Positions 15,301-24,763 of a stretch of DNA of 33,197 nucleotides are shown here, one piece after another (position 1 is the first letter of the stretch; every line of letters begins with the position of its first letter). The position numbers and the translations under genes were made by a program. The notes beneath the pieces are model-generated. The model had not been told where the DNA came from, ran no database searches, and saw nothing but the letters and a program-made list of their open reading frames with translations. Source of the stretch: Thiosulfativibrio sp964601165 (GTDB lineage Bacteria; Pseudomonadota; Gammaproteobacteria; Thiomicrospirales; Thiomicrospiraceae); contig CAZRMK010000008.1 in the NCBI GenBank assembly GCA_964601165.1, positions 1 through 33,197 on the forward strand, given 5' to 3'.

Positions 15301-17835
15301 TTGTCAGATCCATTATCGCCTGATGTAGAAACCACATCTTTATCATTAAAGAAATCTAAGTTCAAGATTTTAGACCGTGTTCGGCGGTTAATGTTGCTGA
15401 TTTTAATATTTAGCGTAGTATATGTTTTTTATGTAATCCAATCGTCAGGTAATAAACAAAATAATTATTTGCGTGAAGAGCACAGTTTGCTTGTAAATGA
15501 AGTTGATGATTTAGTTCAGTATGCACTATCTAGCGTAGGCTTTGCTAGTTTTTCTATAGTTCCACGCGAAACTCTTCTTGCCTATTTCATAGAGGAAGGA
15601 GAAGACGTAATAAGTTCTATGTTTAGCATGCTTAAAGAAATTAAACAACAAAATAAACTTAGTGGGGTGTATTTAATCGATCATAGAGGGGTATTACATT
15701 CAACTTATGATGTTTATCGTTCAGCCAATAGTTATGCTACAGAGTTTTTAAAATTTTTTCATTTCAATTATAGCAATATTGAAGGTGCTGATATACCTGC
15801 TGATATAGGTTTGTTTAGTCCGCCAGTTAATAATGAAATCAATGAAATGTCATCAAGTTTTTTAGGACTTAATCCCGAAGGTATATATGCAGTAAAAGCC
15901 ATTCCTTTGTCATTTGACCAAGGTGGCTATGCTGGAAAGATTTATTTAATTCAAGAAGTCTTCTCAAAAAATCTAGAGATACCATATGGAGGAGCTTTTC
16001 CCCAAATTGAAACCTTTAAATTTATATCAAGATACCAGCAACATGATCTAATGGCAGAGCTTGATTTGAATGTAGCTTCTTTGTGGCATAAATTATTTAT
16101 TAGCTATATTCACAATTTTTATATTCCCATTAGAACAAAAGTGGATTCAGAGCACCTAGGGGTCGTTAAAATTACAGTTGATAGGCAAGATTATGGCTGG
16201 AAGTTTATAGTAGACTTCTTAACAAGCTTTATACCAGTGCTTTTCTCATTGTTAATTGTGCTTTATTTATATCGTTTGTTGCTAGTAAGAATTATATTGC
16301 CGGTAGAAGAAATGGCAGATGTGTCAAAAAAAATTATTTTAGGTAGCACGCAATCTAGGCTAACCTTTATGAATAAGTCACCTTTAAATCGACGTAGTGA
16401 GGTAGATAATTTAGGAGAAAGATTTAACCACTTAATGGATGTGCTTTCACAAAAGCAAATAATGCTAGTTAATATAAATGAAGATCTTGAAGGTTTAGTT
16501 GAACAAAGAACAGAAGAATTAACTAGGGCGAATAAGTCGCTACATTATTTAGCACATACTGATGCTTTAACCAGTATAGGAAACCGCCATTCATTTGATG
16601 TTTATTGGAATAACGTTAAAGAGAAAGTTCATCAAGATCCAGCAACAGAAGTGGTTTTTTGTCTACTTGATGTTGACCATTTTAAAGGCGTAAATGATAC
16701 CTATGGGCATCAAGCAGGTGATAGGCTACTTGTTACTATTAGTCAAATTCTTTCTAAAAAATTAAAAACTAAAGGACGAGTATTTCGCTTAGGTGGCGAT
16801 GAATTTGCCATGGTTTTTACAGATATACCTCTAGCAGAAGTGCTAGGATTTATTCAGGATATCTTGATTGATATTCAAAACTTTCCAGCTAGCACCATTC
16901 AAATTGAAGAATCACTGGGTGTTAGTATTGGCGTGGCATCTTCTGCCAATGAAGGCTGTGATGATGTGCCTGAGTTGGTGCGTTATGCCGACATAGCAAT
17001 GTATGTCGCCAAAACTAGCATTCAATATAAATCTGTAATTTATGACCCAGTATTACACGCAGGCACCACAAAAGAGCTAAGTCATCTTAACCGAGTAAAA
17101 CTGATTGAAGCGATTAAAACAGGTGCAGGCTTGATTCTGTATTACCAACCGATATATTCAATTATGGATAAAAAAGTCGATTATTTTGAAGTGCTTTCAA
17201 GGCTAGAGATTGATGGTGAAATTATCTATCCAGATATATTCATCCCAATTGTTGAACGAACCAGTATGCAGGTTGAGTTTGATAAAATGGTGGTTTTAAA
17301 AACTTTGCAGGTTTTAAAGTCAGGTGAGATAGTAAGAGGCTGTGGTGTTAGTATTAACCTATCACCAGAAGCTTTATTGTCATCTGATTTATTAGAATGG
17401 TTTGCTCCATTTGAACCTTTATTAGGTGATCATCAAGTTATTATTGAAATTACTGAAACCTCTTTGATTACACAGCTAAAGGCGGTAAGTATTTGCATTG
17501 AAAAGTTTAAATCTAGGGGATTTAAAGTAGCATTAGACGATTTTGGCAGTGGCTATTCTTCAATTAGTTATCTCGCTCATTTACCAGTAGATATTATTAA
17601 ATTTGATATGAGTTTAGCTAAAGCAGCTTTTCAACAAGAGCGTTCAGCACAAATAATAGCAAGTTTAATGCAGGAGTTGTTGGCAATAGACTATAAAATA
17701 GTGGTAGAAGGCATTGAAGATATTGATATGTTTAAATTTATCGTAGCAATGTCTCCCACCCATTTTCAAGGGTATTTCATTAATCGTCCTAACCCTATTC
17801 CAGACATGTCTTTAGATTTTCTTGAGAGTCTTTGA
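15301..17835 (+). CDS. Membrane sensor with HAMP, GGDEF and EAL domains (c-di-GMP turnover)
   Basis: The product is predicted to make or break cyclic di-GMP in response to a periplasmic signal. The 844-residue protein has a membrane segment at about 30-47, a periplasmic sensor of about 260 residues, and a second segment at about 306-328. A HAMP-like linker (330-385) and a short coiled coil (390-415) follow. The GGDEF domain (415-580) has intact GGDEF at 498-502 but no RxxD inhibitory site before it. The EAL domain (595-840) has EVL at 630-632. Its expected catalytic residues are present: N686, E716, D746/D747, K767, E803 and Q823. Both activities are therefore plausible. The start is TTG (15301); the nearest ribosome-binding site, AAGG, is about 13 nt away and weak, so the exact start is uncertain. 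Phosphomannomutase follows after 13 bp, suggesting an operon. Confidence 0.9.
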   Translation: MSDPLSPDVETTSLSLKKSKFKILDRVRRLMLLILIFSVVYVFYVIQSSGNKQNNYLREEHSLLVNEVDDLVQYALSSVGFASFSIVPRETLLAYFIEEGEDVISSMFSMLKEIKQQNKLSGVYLIDHRGVLHSTYDVYRSANSYATEFLKFFHFNYSNIEGADIPADIGLFSPPVNNEINEMSSSFLGLNPEGIYAVKAIPLSFDQGGYAGKIYLIQEVFSKNLEIPYGGAFPQIETFKFISRYQQHDLMAELDLNVASLWHKLFISYIHNFYIPIRTKVDSEHLGVVKITVDRQDYGWKFIVDFLTSFIPVLFSLLIVLYLYRLLLVRIILPVEEMADVSKKIILGSTQSRLTFMNKSPLNRRSEVDNLGERFNHLMDVLSQKQIMLVNINEDLEGLVEQRTEELTRANKSLHYLAHTDALTSIGNRHSFDVYWNNVKEKVHQDPATEVVFCLLDVDHFKGVNDTYGHQAGDRLLVTISQILSKKLKTKGRVFRLGGDEFAMVFTDIPLAEVLGFIQDILIDIQNFPASTIQIEESLGVSIGVASSANEGCDDVPELVRYADIAMYVAKTSIQYKSVIYDPVLHAGTTKELSHLNRVKLIEAIKTGAGLILYYQPIYSIMDKKVDYFEVLSRLEIDGEIIYPDIFIPIVERTSMQVEFDKMVVLKTLQVLKSGEIVRGCGVSINLSPEALLSSDLLEWFAPFEPLLGDHQVIIEITETSLITQLKAVSICIEKFKSRGFKVALDDFGSGYSSISYLAHLPVDIIKFDMSLAKAAFQQERSAQIIASLMQELLAIDYKIVVEGIEDIDMFKFIVAMSPTHFQGYFINRPNPIPDMSLDFLESL

Positions 17836-17848
17836 TAAGGATATATAA

Positions 17849-19204
17849 ATGAAATCGCTTGCTTGTTTTAAAGCCTATGATATTCGAGGCAAAGTACCAG
17901 AAGAATTAAATGCAGACCTTGCCTATAAGCTAGGAAGAGCTTTTGTAGCAGAGTTAGCCGCTAAGACGGTTGTGGTAGGCTATGATATTCGTTTAGAAAG
18001 TATTGAGCTTGCGACGGCTCTTAAACAAGGCATCACAGTAGCGGGTGCTAACGTGATTGACATTGGGCTTTGTGGCACAGAGGAGGTTTATTTTAATACC
18101 TCTCATCTGAATGCCGATGGTGGCATTATGGTGACAGCCAGTCATAACCCTAAAGGTTATAATGGTATGAAGCTAGTTTCTAAAGGTTCTAAACCGGTTT
18201 CAAGAGCTTCAGGGCTTAGATCTATCGAACAAAAGATCCTCGCAGAGAGTTTTTCGCCTCAAAAATTACCAGGTCTGGTAACAACAAATGCATCAAAAGC
18301 GGATTATATTAGCCATTTGATGACTTATGTCGATCATGAGCGTTTAAAACCGCTTAAAATAGTTATGAATGCTGGTAATGGATCGGCGGCGGTGGTGATG
18401 CAACAAATTGCACAACAACTACCTTTTGAGTGTGTTTTTATTCATGATAAGCCTGATGGAAATTTTCCTAATGGAGTTCCCAACCCTTTATTGCCAGAGA
18501 ATAGGAATACTACTACAGAGGCAGTAATAGAACATCAGGCTGATTTTGGGATTGCTTGGGATGGCGACTTTGATCGTTGCTTCCTGTTTGATGAAAAAGG
18601 TAGCTTTATTGAAGGCTATTACTTAGTTGGGCTGTTAGCGGAGATGCTGTTAGCTAAAAATCCGCATGGAAAAGTCATTCATGATCCACGACTAATTTGG
18701 AATACCATTGATCAGGTTGAAGCGGCAGGTGGTATAGCAATTCAGTCTCAAACAGGTCACTCTTTTATTAAAGAAAAGATGCGGTTAGAAGATGCTATTT
18801 ATGGTGGAGAAATGTCTGCTCATCATTATTTTAAAGATTTTGCCTACTGTGATTCAGGTATGATCCCATGGCTTTTAGTTGCAGAACTTATGTCAAGTAC
18901 AGGAAAAAAACTCTCAGAATTAGTTGCTACAAGAATGAAAACCTACCCTTGTAGTGGTGAGATTAACTATAAGGTCAGTGACGCATCTAGCGTGCTAGCT
19001 AAGGTAATGTCTCATTTCGCAACAGAAAATCCAGCGATAGATAAAACTGATGGTATCAGCTTAGATTTCGGTAATTGGAGAATGAATATCCGCTCTTCAA
19101 ATACCGAGCCTTTATTAAGGCTAAATATTGAATCTAAAGGCGATGAAAACTTAGTTAAGCAAAAAGTTAAAGAAATTGAAAGTCTTATTACAGCAGAACA
19201 ATAG
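17849..19204 (+). CDS. algC: Phosphomannomutase (phosphomannomutase/phosphoglucomutase family)
   Basis: The enzyme interconverts mannose 6-phosphate and mannose 1-phosphate, and often the glucose phosphates, feeding GDP-mannose and LPS or exopolysaccharide synthesis. The 451-residue protein has the phosphoserine loop TASHNPKGYN with S98, the metal loop DGDFDR (238-243), the sugar-binding GGEMSAHHYF and the phosphate-binding RSSNTEPLLR near the end. Length fits PMM/PGM enzymes of the AlgC type. AAGGAT lies about 8 nt before ATG. Its 13-bp spacing from the GGDEF-EAL gene suggests co-expression, and a manC/algA-type gene at 30.7 kb would take the next step. Its last 17 bases overlap the 3' end of the convergent mgtE. 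Confidence 0.95.
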   Translation: MKSLACFKAYDIRGKVPEELNADLAYKLGRAFVAELAAKTVVVGYDIRLESIELATALKQGITVAGANVIDIGLCGTEEVYFNTSHLNADGGIMVTASHNPKGYNGMKLVSKGSKPVSRASGLRSIEQKILAESFSPQKLPGLVTTNASKADYISHLMTYVDHERLKPLKIVMNAGNGSAAVVMQQIAQQLPFECVFIHDKPDGNFPNGVPNPLLPENRNTTTEAVIEHQADFGIAWDGDFDRCFLFDEKGSFIEGYYLVGLLAEMLLAKNPHGKVIHDPRLIWNTIDQVEAAGGIAIQSQTGHSFIKEKMRLEDAIYGGEMSAHHYFKDFAYCDSGMIPWLLVAELMSSTGKKLSELVATRMKTYPCSGEINYKVSDASSVLAKVMSHFATENPAIDKTDGISLDFGNWRMNIRSSNTEPLLRLNIESKGDENLVKQKVKEIESLITAEQ

Positions 19205-20546
19205 TTGCTAAACCCAAGAAAACAAAGAATCCCAAGGAATCGGTAATGGTGGTGAGCATTAATCCTGATGCTAAAGCAGGATCTACTTTTAATCTATGTA
19301 ACATGATTGGAATAAGTGCTCCAGCAAAAGCCGCAACGATAAGGTTAAGCAGCATCGCACTGGCAAAAATTAGACTCAGCGTCCAGTCTTGAAAGACTAA
19401 CACCACCCCAATTAACGATATAGATGCCCACATTCCACCATTGAGGACGCCGACCCAAGCTTCTTTAATAATTAAGATTTTAGTGTTGAATGAGCTGAGT
19501 TTACCAGTAGCAATCGCACGAATGACAATGATAGCCGTTTGTGTTCCTGCAACACCTCCCATGCTGGCGATAATAGGCATTAAAATTGCTAGAGCGACCA
19601 CTTCTTCAATAGTAGCATCAAATAAACTGATTACCGATGCAGCAAGCATAGCCGTCATCAAATTTATTCCTAGCCAAAAAGTTCTTCTTCTGGCAGAACG
19701 GATGGGTGGAGCAAATAAATCATCTTCTTCATCAAGACCGGCACTTGCCATTTGTATGTGCTCGGCTTCTTCACGGATAATATCGACTACATCATCAATG
19801 GTAATTCGACCTAGTACTCGGTTTTGGTCATCAATAACCGTGGCAGAAATTAAATCGTACTTCTCAAAAATACGCACCACTTCTTTTTCAGAGGTCATGC
19901 CATGAACTGCTGCCTTGTGCTTATCTACTAAGGATGAAACCAAAGTGTCTTCATCATGAGTTAGTAGGTTATTCAGTTTGAGAGCACCTACATAGTGACC
20001 TTTACGATCCCGAACAATTAAATCAATCAAGGAATCTGGTAGCTTACCTATTTTACGCAGCAGTCTTAAAACCACTTCTAAAGTTACATCTTCACGTACG
20101 GCGATAAAATCGGTTGTCATGATTCCACCCGCAGTATTTTCAGGGTAGGTTAAGCCAATTTCAACTGCAAAACGTTCCTCTTTAGGTAGGCTTTGTACCA
20201 GATCTTGTTGGTCTTGGCGAGGTAAAGACTGTGCAATATCGACGATATCATCAGTTTTTAAGTTTTCAACTGCCTCTAAAATTTCAGTTTTATCAAGACG
20301 TTGTAAGAGTGATGAGCGAACCTCATCATTGATATGGGGCAGGATTTCACCTTGTAAACAAGTTTCGATCTGTTCCCACAACTCATGGCGCTGTGCAGGG
20401 GCAGTAGCCTCTAAAATCTCAGCAATTTCTTCCGGGACAAGCCTCGACAATAATGAGGTAATAGCGATAAAATTGTTATCTTCAACCGCTTGTAGTAGCT
20501 GTTCTGTGAGCAGACCATTGTCATTTGGGTGGTGAGAATTAAGCAT
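19188..20546 (-). CDS. mgtE: Magnesium transporter MgtE
   Basis: MgtE is a homodimeric Mg2+ channel gated by cytoplasmic Mg2+. The 452-residue protein has the helical N domain (about 10-130), then two CBS domains introduced by PENTAGGIMTTDFIAV (135-150) and ending near 260. Five membrane segments start at about 290, with LMPIIASMGGVAGTQT (322-337) and DPALASGLMLTTITDSLGFF (422-441). That last segment contains D436, the pore Asp of the family. Length is standard. The ATG has no clear ribosome-binding site. It is convergent with phosphomannomutase, overlapping it by 17 nt. Confidence 0.95.
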   Translation of the reverse strand: MLNSHHPNDNGLLTEQLLQAVEDNNFIAITSLLSRLVPEEIAEILEATAPAQRHELWEQIETCLQGEILPHINDEVRSSLLQRLDKTEILEAVENLKTDDIVDIAQSLPRQDQQDLVQSLPKEERFAVEIGLTYPENTAGGIMTTDFIAVREDVTLEVVLRLLRKIGKLPDSLIDLIVRDRKGHYVGALKLNNLLTHDEDTLVSSLVDKHKAAVHGMTSEKEVVRIFEKYDLISATVIDDQNRVLGRITIDDVVDIIREEAEHIQMASAGLDEEDDLFAPPIRSARRRTFWLGINLMTAMLAASVISLFDATIEEVVALAILMPIIASMGGVAGTQTAIIVIRAIATGKLSSFNTKILIIKEAWVGVLNGGMWASISLIGVVLVFQDWTLSLIFASAMLLNLIVAAFAGALIPIMLHRLKVDPALASGLMLTTITDSLGFFVFLGLATIVLL

Positions 20547-20620
20547 AGGCGTGCTAACAAGTTAATTATTTAAGTGGTGCTTATTTTAACAAGTATTTAA
20601 GGTTAAAACCTAACTTGATA

Positions 20621-20857
20621 GAGATATTTGCATAATACCTAAATCCTGCAAGTGCTTGCACACATATAGCACAAGCTCTTGATTCGTATAGCGAATTTTA
20701 ATTCTTCGGGAATATCAATAAGTATTCCGCTCGAATTAAAATCACTATATAAATCAATATCTTGCACTATATATGCACAATCACTTGCAGAATTTAGGTA
20801 ATATAAAGTGCTGTTTTATGCAACTCATAAATTGTGCTTTAATTATGAAAAGGTCTC
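20621..20857. mobile_element. M-family MITE-like element interrupted by R10
   Basis: The left end GAGATATTTGCATAAT (20621-20636) and the right part (20800-20857, ending in the reverse of GAGACCTTTTCATAAT) form one M element once R10 is removed. TGATA flanks both outer edges (20616-20620 and 20858-20862), an exact 5-bp target duplication. Its right end overlaps the 3' end of the subtilase gene and supplies that gene's last codons. Confidence 0.8.
20637..20799. mobile_element. R-family long hairpin element R10, nested in an M-family element
   Basis: This 163-bp element starts ACCTAAATCCTGCAAG and ends GCAGAATTTAGGT. It is flanked by AAT (20634-20636 and 20800-20802). It interrupts the M-family element right after that element's terminal repeat, so it inserted later than the M element. 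Confidence 0.9.
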
Positions 20858-23014
20858 TGATAAATTAAAGATATATTTCGATCATGTTGATCTGCATATA
20901 GGCTTAAATTAAAGTGATTAATTTGAGTATAGAGTCCAGCAGCAAAGGAATCTTGTTTAGATGACAGGGTTTCTTTTTGGTGCCTCAGCGTACCATCACC
21001 AACAGACCGAGGAATCATCATCGAAACTTCGGTGTTAGATATTTGGTGTTTTCCCATTACGCCCATGGCTAAAGAAGGGCTTTTAATGAAATCTAACCCT
21101 AGTGATAGGGTTTTAGTTGCGGTTTGTATGTTGTTTATAAACAAATTTTTACCAGCGTAATTTATGGTTTTGTATTCTGCCCCTATATTTAATAAACCAG
21201 TGTTTAACAAATCAATGCTATAAGTTAATTTTCCACCTTTAGCATAGCGTTTTTCTGCACCATAAAAAGCCAGGCTATTATTTTCGATAGCCGAAAAAGT
21301 ACTTAGTTGCCAGTTTTTATAAGCGATTGCAGCTGAAACTCCTTTGGCATTAATCCCATCTAAAGATTTTTTCATTTGGTCAGTAAAATTGCTGCCAATT
21401 TCAAAGTTTATATCTCCAGAATGAAGTTTTATCTTTTGTAGTTGCCTTGAATCTGCAAACATACTGCTATCAAAGCCAGAAAAACCAACGATATTGTGAG
21501 TAGATGAATGGTCGGTTAATTTTTCACTAAAAGATAATTTGCCTTGTTTTAAGTTAATAATTGCAGGTCTTTTCTGTGGAGAGATAGAATAATACAATTG
21601 GTTGTGAAAATTTGATTGATAGGGTTTTTCAAGAGTTTTAAAGAGGGCTTGATAGTCACGTCCATATTGGTCTAAAAAAGCAGCCTTAAAAACTTGCGGT
21701 TTAAACCCTGTAGGCAACCTAACAGTAGCAGCTTTTAGAGGGATAACTTGATGATTAATGGTTTTAAAAGAAGTAGTGCCTATTGGGCTAAAAGCGGCAA
21801 CAAAATCGGCACGACCTTGACCATATTGTTGCAGGTTATATCCAATAAAAGTTTGGTCAGCGGTATTTAAAATAATTTGTGCTAATTGTTTACCCGTTAA
21901 ATGTTGCCAACGACTCTTCATGGTTGCAATCGCACCCGAAATATGGGCGGCTGCTCCAGAAGTTCCTACTAAGATTATCCTTTCATTTACAGGACCTCGT
22001 ATCTCATTTTTTCCGGGAGCCATTATAAATCTAGTTTGAACAAGAGGGTCAGTACCAGGGTAACTGGAGTAACTAGCTCTGGTAGATAAATCACCGCCCA
22101 AAGCTCCCACAATAATAAGATTGTTTCTTAAGTCGGTATGAGTAATCGAAGACTGTGTGGTAGTGTCTTGAGAGATAAAAGTGCTTAAATTAGAGTTGCT
22201 ATTACCCGCAGCATGAACAATCGCCATTCCAGAAGTAATTATTTGCCGTGCGATATTACGGTCGGTTATGTGAGACTTGACGCTATGGGGCAGAGCTTTG
22301 ACTTCGGCATCCGTACCAGTAGACAGCCATAACCCGCCAAATTCAAAAGAAATGTTGGCGGCGACAGCCCCATGATTATTTGCCCACTCTAGCCCTTTCC
22401 ACATATTGGAATCTGTTGTATAGCCTAAATAATCGGCAATAACTCCATGGATAATTGCGGTACTAGGAGCCTTGCCGACTCCTGTTATTCTAGAACCGAC
22501 AATTTGGGATATGCTATTGCCATGCAAGCCAACTTCTGTGGGTCCAGGGATGTAAAAATAACCATCATCATGCGGGTTATTCCATTGTCTAGAAGATGTT
22601 CTGCGATGAATTAAAGATTTAACTGCACTAACATCGTAATCTACATTCACAGTCCTAGTGCCAGTATCTAAAACTGCAACCAACGATCCCTGTCCTGTAA
22701 AACCATTATTATGCCAATGCTCGATTCCAATAAATTCAGGGTCGGTTGGAACTGGNNNNNNNNNNNNNNNNNNNNNNNNNNNNNNNNNNNNNNNNNNNNN
22801 NNNNNNNNNNNNNNNNNNNNNNNNNNNNNNNNNNNNNNNNNNNNNNNNNNNNNNNAGTAGGAACTGGAGTAGGAACTGGAGTAGGAACTGGAGTAGGAAC
22901 TGGAGTAGGAACTGGAGTAGGACTAACGGCTTTTCCACCGCCGCCACATCCAGTTAATAAAACAGAGCTTACTAATATAAAGTAAGCCAATGTAAGTAAG
23001 GTTTTATTTCGCAT
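20839..23014 (-). CDS. Lipoprotein-type subtilisin-family (S8) serine protease, probable autotransporter-like; contains assembly gap
   Basis: The N-terminus (from ATG at 23014) is a lipoprotein signal with lipobox LLTGC, Cys 23, then a GGGG stretch and repeated Pro-Thr-Pro-Val units. The 100-N gap follows. After the gap comes a full S8 domain: Asp in AVLDTGT (codon near 22667), His in GLHGNS (near 22523), oxyanion Asn in HAAGNSNSN, and Ser in VGTSGAAAH (near 21959). The last roughly 280 residues are rich in alternating polar and hydrophobic strands, like an outer-membrane barrel. A lipidated S8 autotransporter such as NalP is the nearest concept; this is inference from layout. The two halves read in different frames only because the gap length is arbitrary. 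The last six residues (QRPFHN) come from the M-family element, so the native C-terminus was altered. The ribosome-binding site is not obvious. Confidence 0.82.
22742..22921. repeat. 12-bp tandem repeat coding Pro-Thr-Pro-Val, broken by the gap
   Basis: The unit GTAGGAACTGGA repeats about five and a half times at 22857-22921. A single copy remains at the left of the gap (22742-22755). On the minus strand it encodes PTPV. The tract forms a spacer between the lipid anchor and the protease domain, and its copy number is unknown because the gap falls inside it. Confidence 0.9.
22756..22855. other. Assembly gap (100 N)
   Basis: Exactly 100 N, the usual placeholder for a gap of unknown length. It falls inside the 12-bp tandem repeat, the likely cause of the assembly break. 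Confidence 0.98.
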
Positions 23015-23060
23015 TTATAGAAGGCACGTTGTTCTAGTTGCCGTTAAAATATAAGTTTGA

Positions 23061-23402
23061 TTAGGCTTCCTGTGCTTCTTGCTGATGTAAGCTTCTTGCT
23101 CCACCTGACTTTCTATCATGGCTAGAAATTTTTTCTTTATGTTTAATAATTTGACGGTCAAGTTTATCAATAAGTCCGTCAATAGAAGCATACATATCTT
23201 CACTTTTATGTTGTGCAAATAAGTCAGCCCCTGATACGTGAACGGTTGCATCTGCTTTTTGTTCTTGTTTTTCGACGCTAAGAATAACGTGAATATTAGT
23301 TACGTGATCAAAATGACGGGTAAGTTTACTAAATTTAGTTGTCACGTATTCTCTTAAAGAATCTGTAATATCGATGTGGTGACCAGTAATATTAATTTGC
23401 AT
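23061..23402 (-). CDS. hpf: Ribosome hibernation promoting factor (HPF/YfiA family)
   Basis: HPF binds the small ribosomal subunit in slow growth and promotes or stabilises inactive ribosomes. The 113-residue protein begins MQINITGHHIDITDSLREYV and has the beta-alpha-beta core, with KADATVHVSGADLFAQHKSEDMY in the middle (read in two parts) and a short polar C-terminal tail, so it is the short type. GGAGC lies about 8 nt before ATG. In E. coli the order is lptB-rpoN-hpf. Here only 125 bp, with no gene, separate hpf from lptB. Confidence 0.94.
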   Translation of the reverse strand: MQINITGHHIDITDSLREYVTTKFSKLTRHFDHVTNIHVILSVEKQEQKADATVHVSGADLFAQHKSEDMYASIDGLIDKLDRQIIKHKEKISSHDRKSGGARSLHQQEAQEA

Positions 23403-23527
23403 AAGAAAGCTCCTTTGCTTGTGATTGTTATTATTGTTTCCAGTTTCAGTATATCACAGAAAAGCACGAGAATAATAATGGAGAGGAGGATACTTTTGAG
23501 ATACTATTAAGGGTTTGGGATGTCATT

Positions 23528-24250
23528 TTATGAAAAGTTTTCACCCAGATAAACCCGTTTAACATCGGCATTATTAAGGACTTCTTCAGGAGTTCCTGAA
23601 GCTAAAATTTTGCCAGAATTTAAAATATATGCTTGATCGCATACTTTAAGAGTTTCACGCACATTGTGGTCGGTAATAAGGATACCAATATTTTGATTTT
23701 TAAGATGGAGAATAATGTTTTGGATGTCTTTTACTGAAATGGGGTCAACGCCAGCAAAAGGCTCGTCAAGTAAAATAAAATTTGGTTCCATAGCCAAAGC
23801 ACGAGCGATTTCAACTCGTCGTCTTTCGCCGCCCGATAATGCTTGACCTACTTGGGTAGTAATGTGACCTATTTGTAAGTCTTCAATAAGATGTTGATAT
23901 TTTTGCACTCGTTGGGCAGATGATAATTCAGGACGCATTTCTAAAATAGCCATAATGTTGTCGGTAACGGTTAGCTTTCTAAAAATTGAGGCTTCTTGTG
24001 GCAGGTAGCCAATGCCTAATTTGGCTCGTTCATGGATGGGAAGTTGGCTAATTTCTTGTTCATCTAAAAAAATTTGTCCACTATCATTTGAAACCAGCCC
24101 TGTCATCATATAGAAAGTAGTGGTTTTACCCGCGCCATTAGGACCTAATAGTCCTACCACTTGACCGCTGTCAACCTCCAAATCAACTGAGGTAACAACC
24201 ACCCGTTTTTTATAGCTCTTAGCAAGACCTTTGGCGTATAAATGTGCCAT
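23528..24250 (-). CDS. lptB: LPS export ABC transporter ATP-binding protein LptB
   Basis: LptB is the cytoplasmic ATPase that, with LptFG and LptC, lifts LPS out of the inner membrane. The 240-residue protein has Walker A GPNGAGKT (36-43), the signature LSGGE (138-142), Walker B with LDEP (161-164), and the H-loop in ITDHNVRE. Length equals that of E. coli (241). The start codon follows the lptA stop without any gap, so translation is probably coupled. In many gammaproteobacteria rpoN follows; it does not here. Confidence 0.97.
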   Translation of the reverse strand: MAHLYAKGLAKSYKKRVVVTSVDLEVDSGQVVGLLGPNGAGKTTTFYMMTGLVSNDSGQIFLDEQEISQLPIHERAKLGIGYLPQEASIFRKLTVTDNIMAILEMRPELSSAQRVQKYQHLIEDLQIGHITTQVGQALSGGERRRVEIARALAMEPNFILLDEPFAGVDPISVKDIQNIILHLKNQNIGILITDHNVRETLKVCDQAYILNSGKILASGTPEEVLNNADVKRVYLGENFS

Positions 24251-24763
24251 TTAATGTGTCTCTTTTTCAGGATAAAAAATCATTTTTACTCTTTGGGGAT
24301 CATCTTCAGTTGATTTAGCCGCAAGGGTTCTAGTGTTAAGGTCATAAGTGATATGCGAACCTCTAATTGAGCTTTTACCTGCTTGATAAATAAAAGCTTG
24401 CCCTACAAAAATGACCTTATTTTCAATAACTAGGAAAGTGATTTTATTTGCTTGACCTTCAATCCAAGATTGTTCTTCGGGTAAAAAGCGTTTAAAAGTA
24501 CCTTGATTACCGATAGCAATAGCTTTTTCAATCTGACCAGCAGGGTGAGTTAAAGTGACTTTATCACCAGTGATTTGAGTAGTGCCTTGCACCACTTTAA
24601 CCGAACCACGGTAAATGCTGATACCTTGTGTTTCTTTAACCTCTAAGCTATCTGCGGTAATTTCTATTGGCAAGCTCTCATCTGGTGGGGGAGTTGCATA
24701 GGAATAGGTTGGTATTAATAGTATTACTATGGCATATAAAAAAAATGTATTAATTCGGTTCAT
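24251..24763 (-). CDS. lptA: LPS transport periplasmic protein LptA
   Basis: LptA forms the periplasmic bridge that carries LPS from LptC to LptD. The 170-residue precursor has a signal peptide with likely cleavage after A23 (SYA). The OstA fold follows: PIEITADSLEVKETQGISIY (about 32-51), then repeating beta strands such as VVQGTTQITGDKVTL. Its start overlaps the lptC 3' end by 14 nt. Confidence 0.94.
   Translation of the reverse strand: MNRINTFFLYAIVILLIPTYSYATPPPDESLPIEITADSLEVKETQGISIYRGSVKVVQGTTQITGDKVTLTHPAGQIEKAIAIGNQGTFKRFLPEEQSWIEGQANKITFLVIENKVIFVGQAFIYQAGKSSIRGSHITYDLNTRTLAAKSTEDDPQRVKMIFYPEKETH

Noticed and set aside
22736..22957. Frames on both strands across the N gap, and an apparent frameshift between the lipoprotein signal and the protease
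   Set aside because: The gap is a placeholder of arbitrary length inside a 12-bp repeat, so frame agreement across it means nothing. The other frames only read the repeat in shifted registers.
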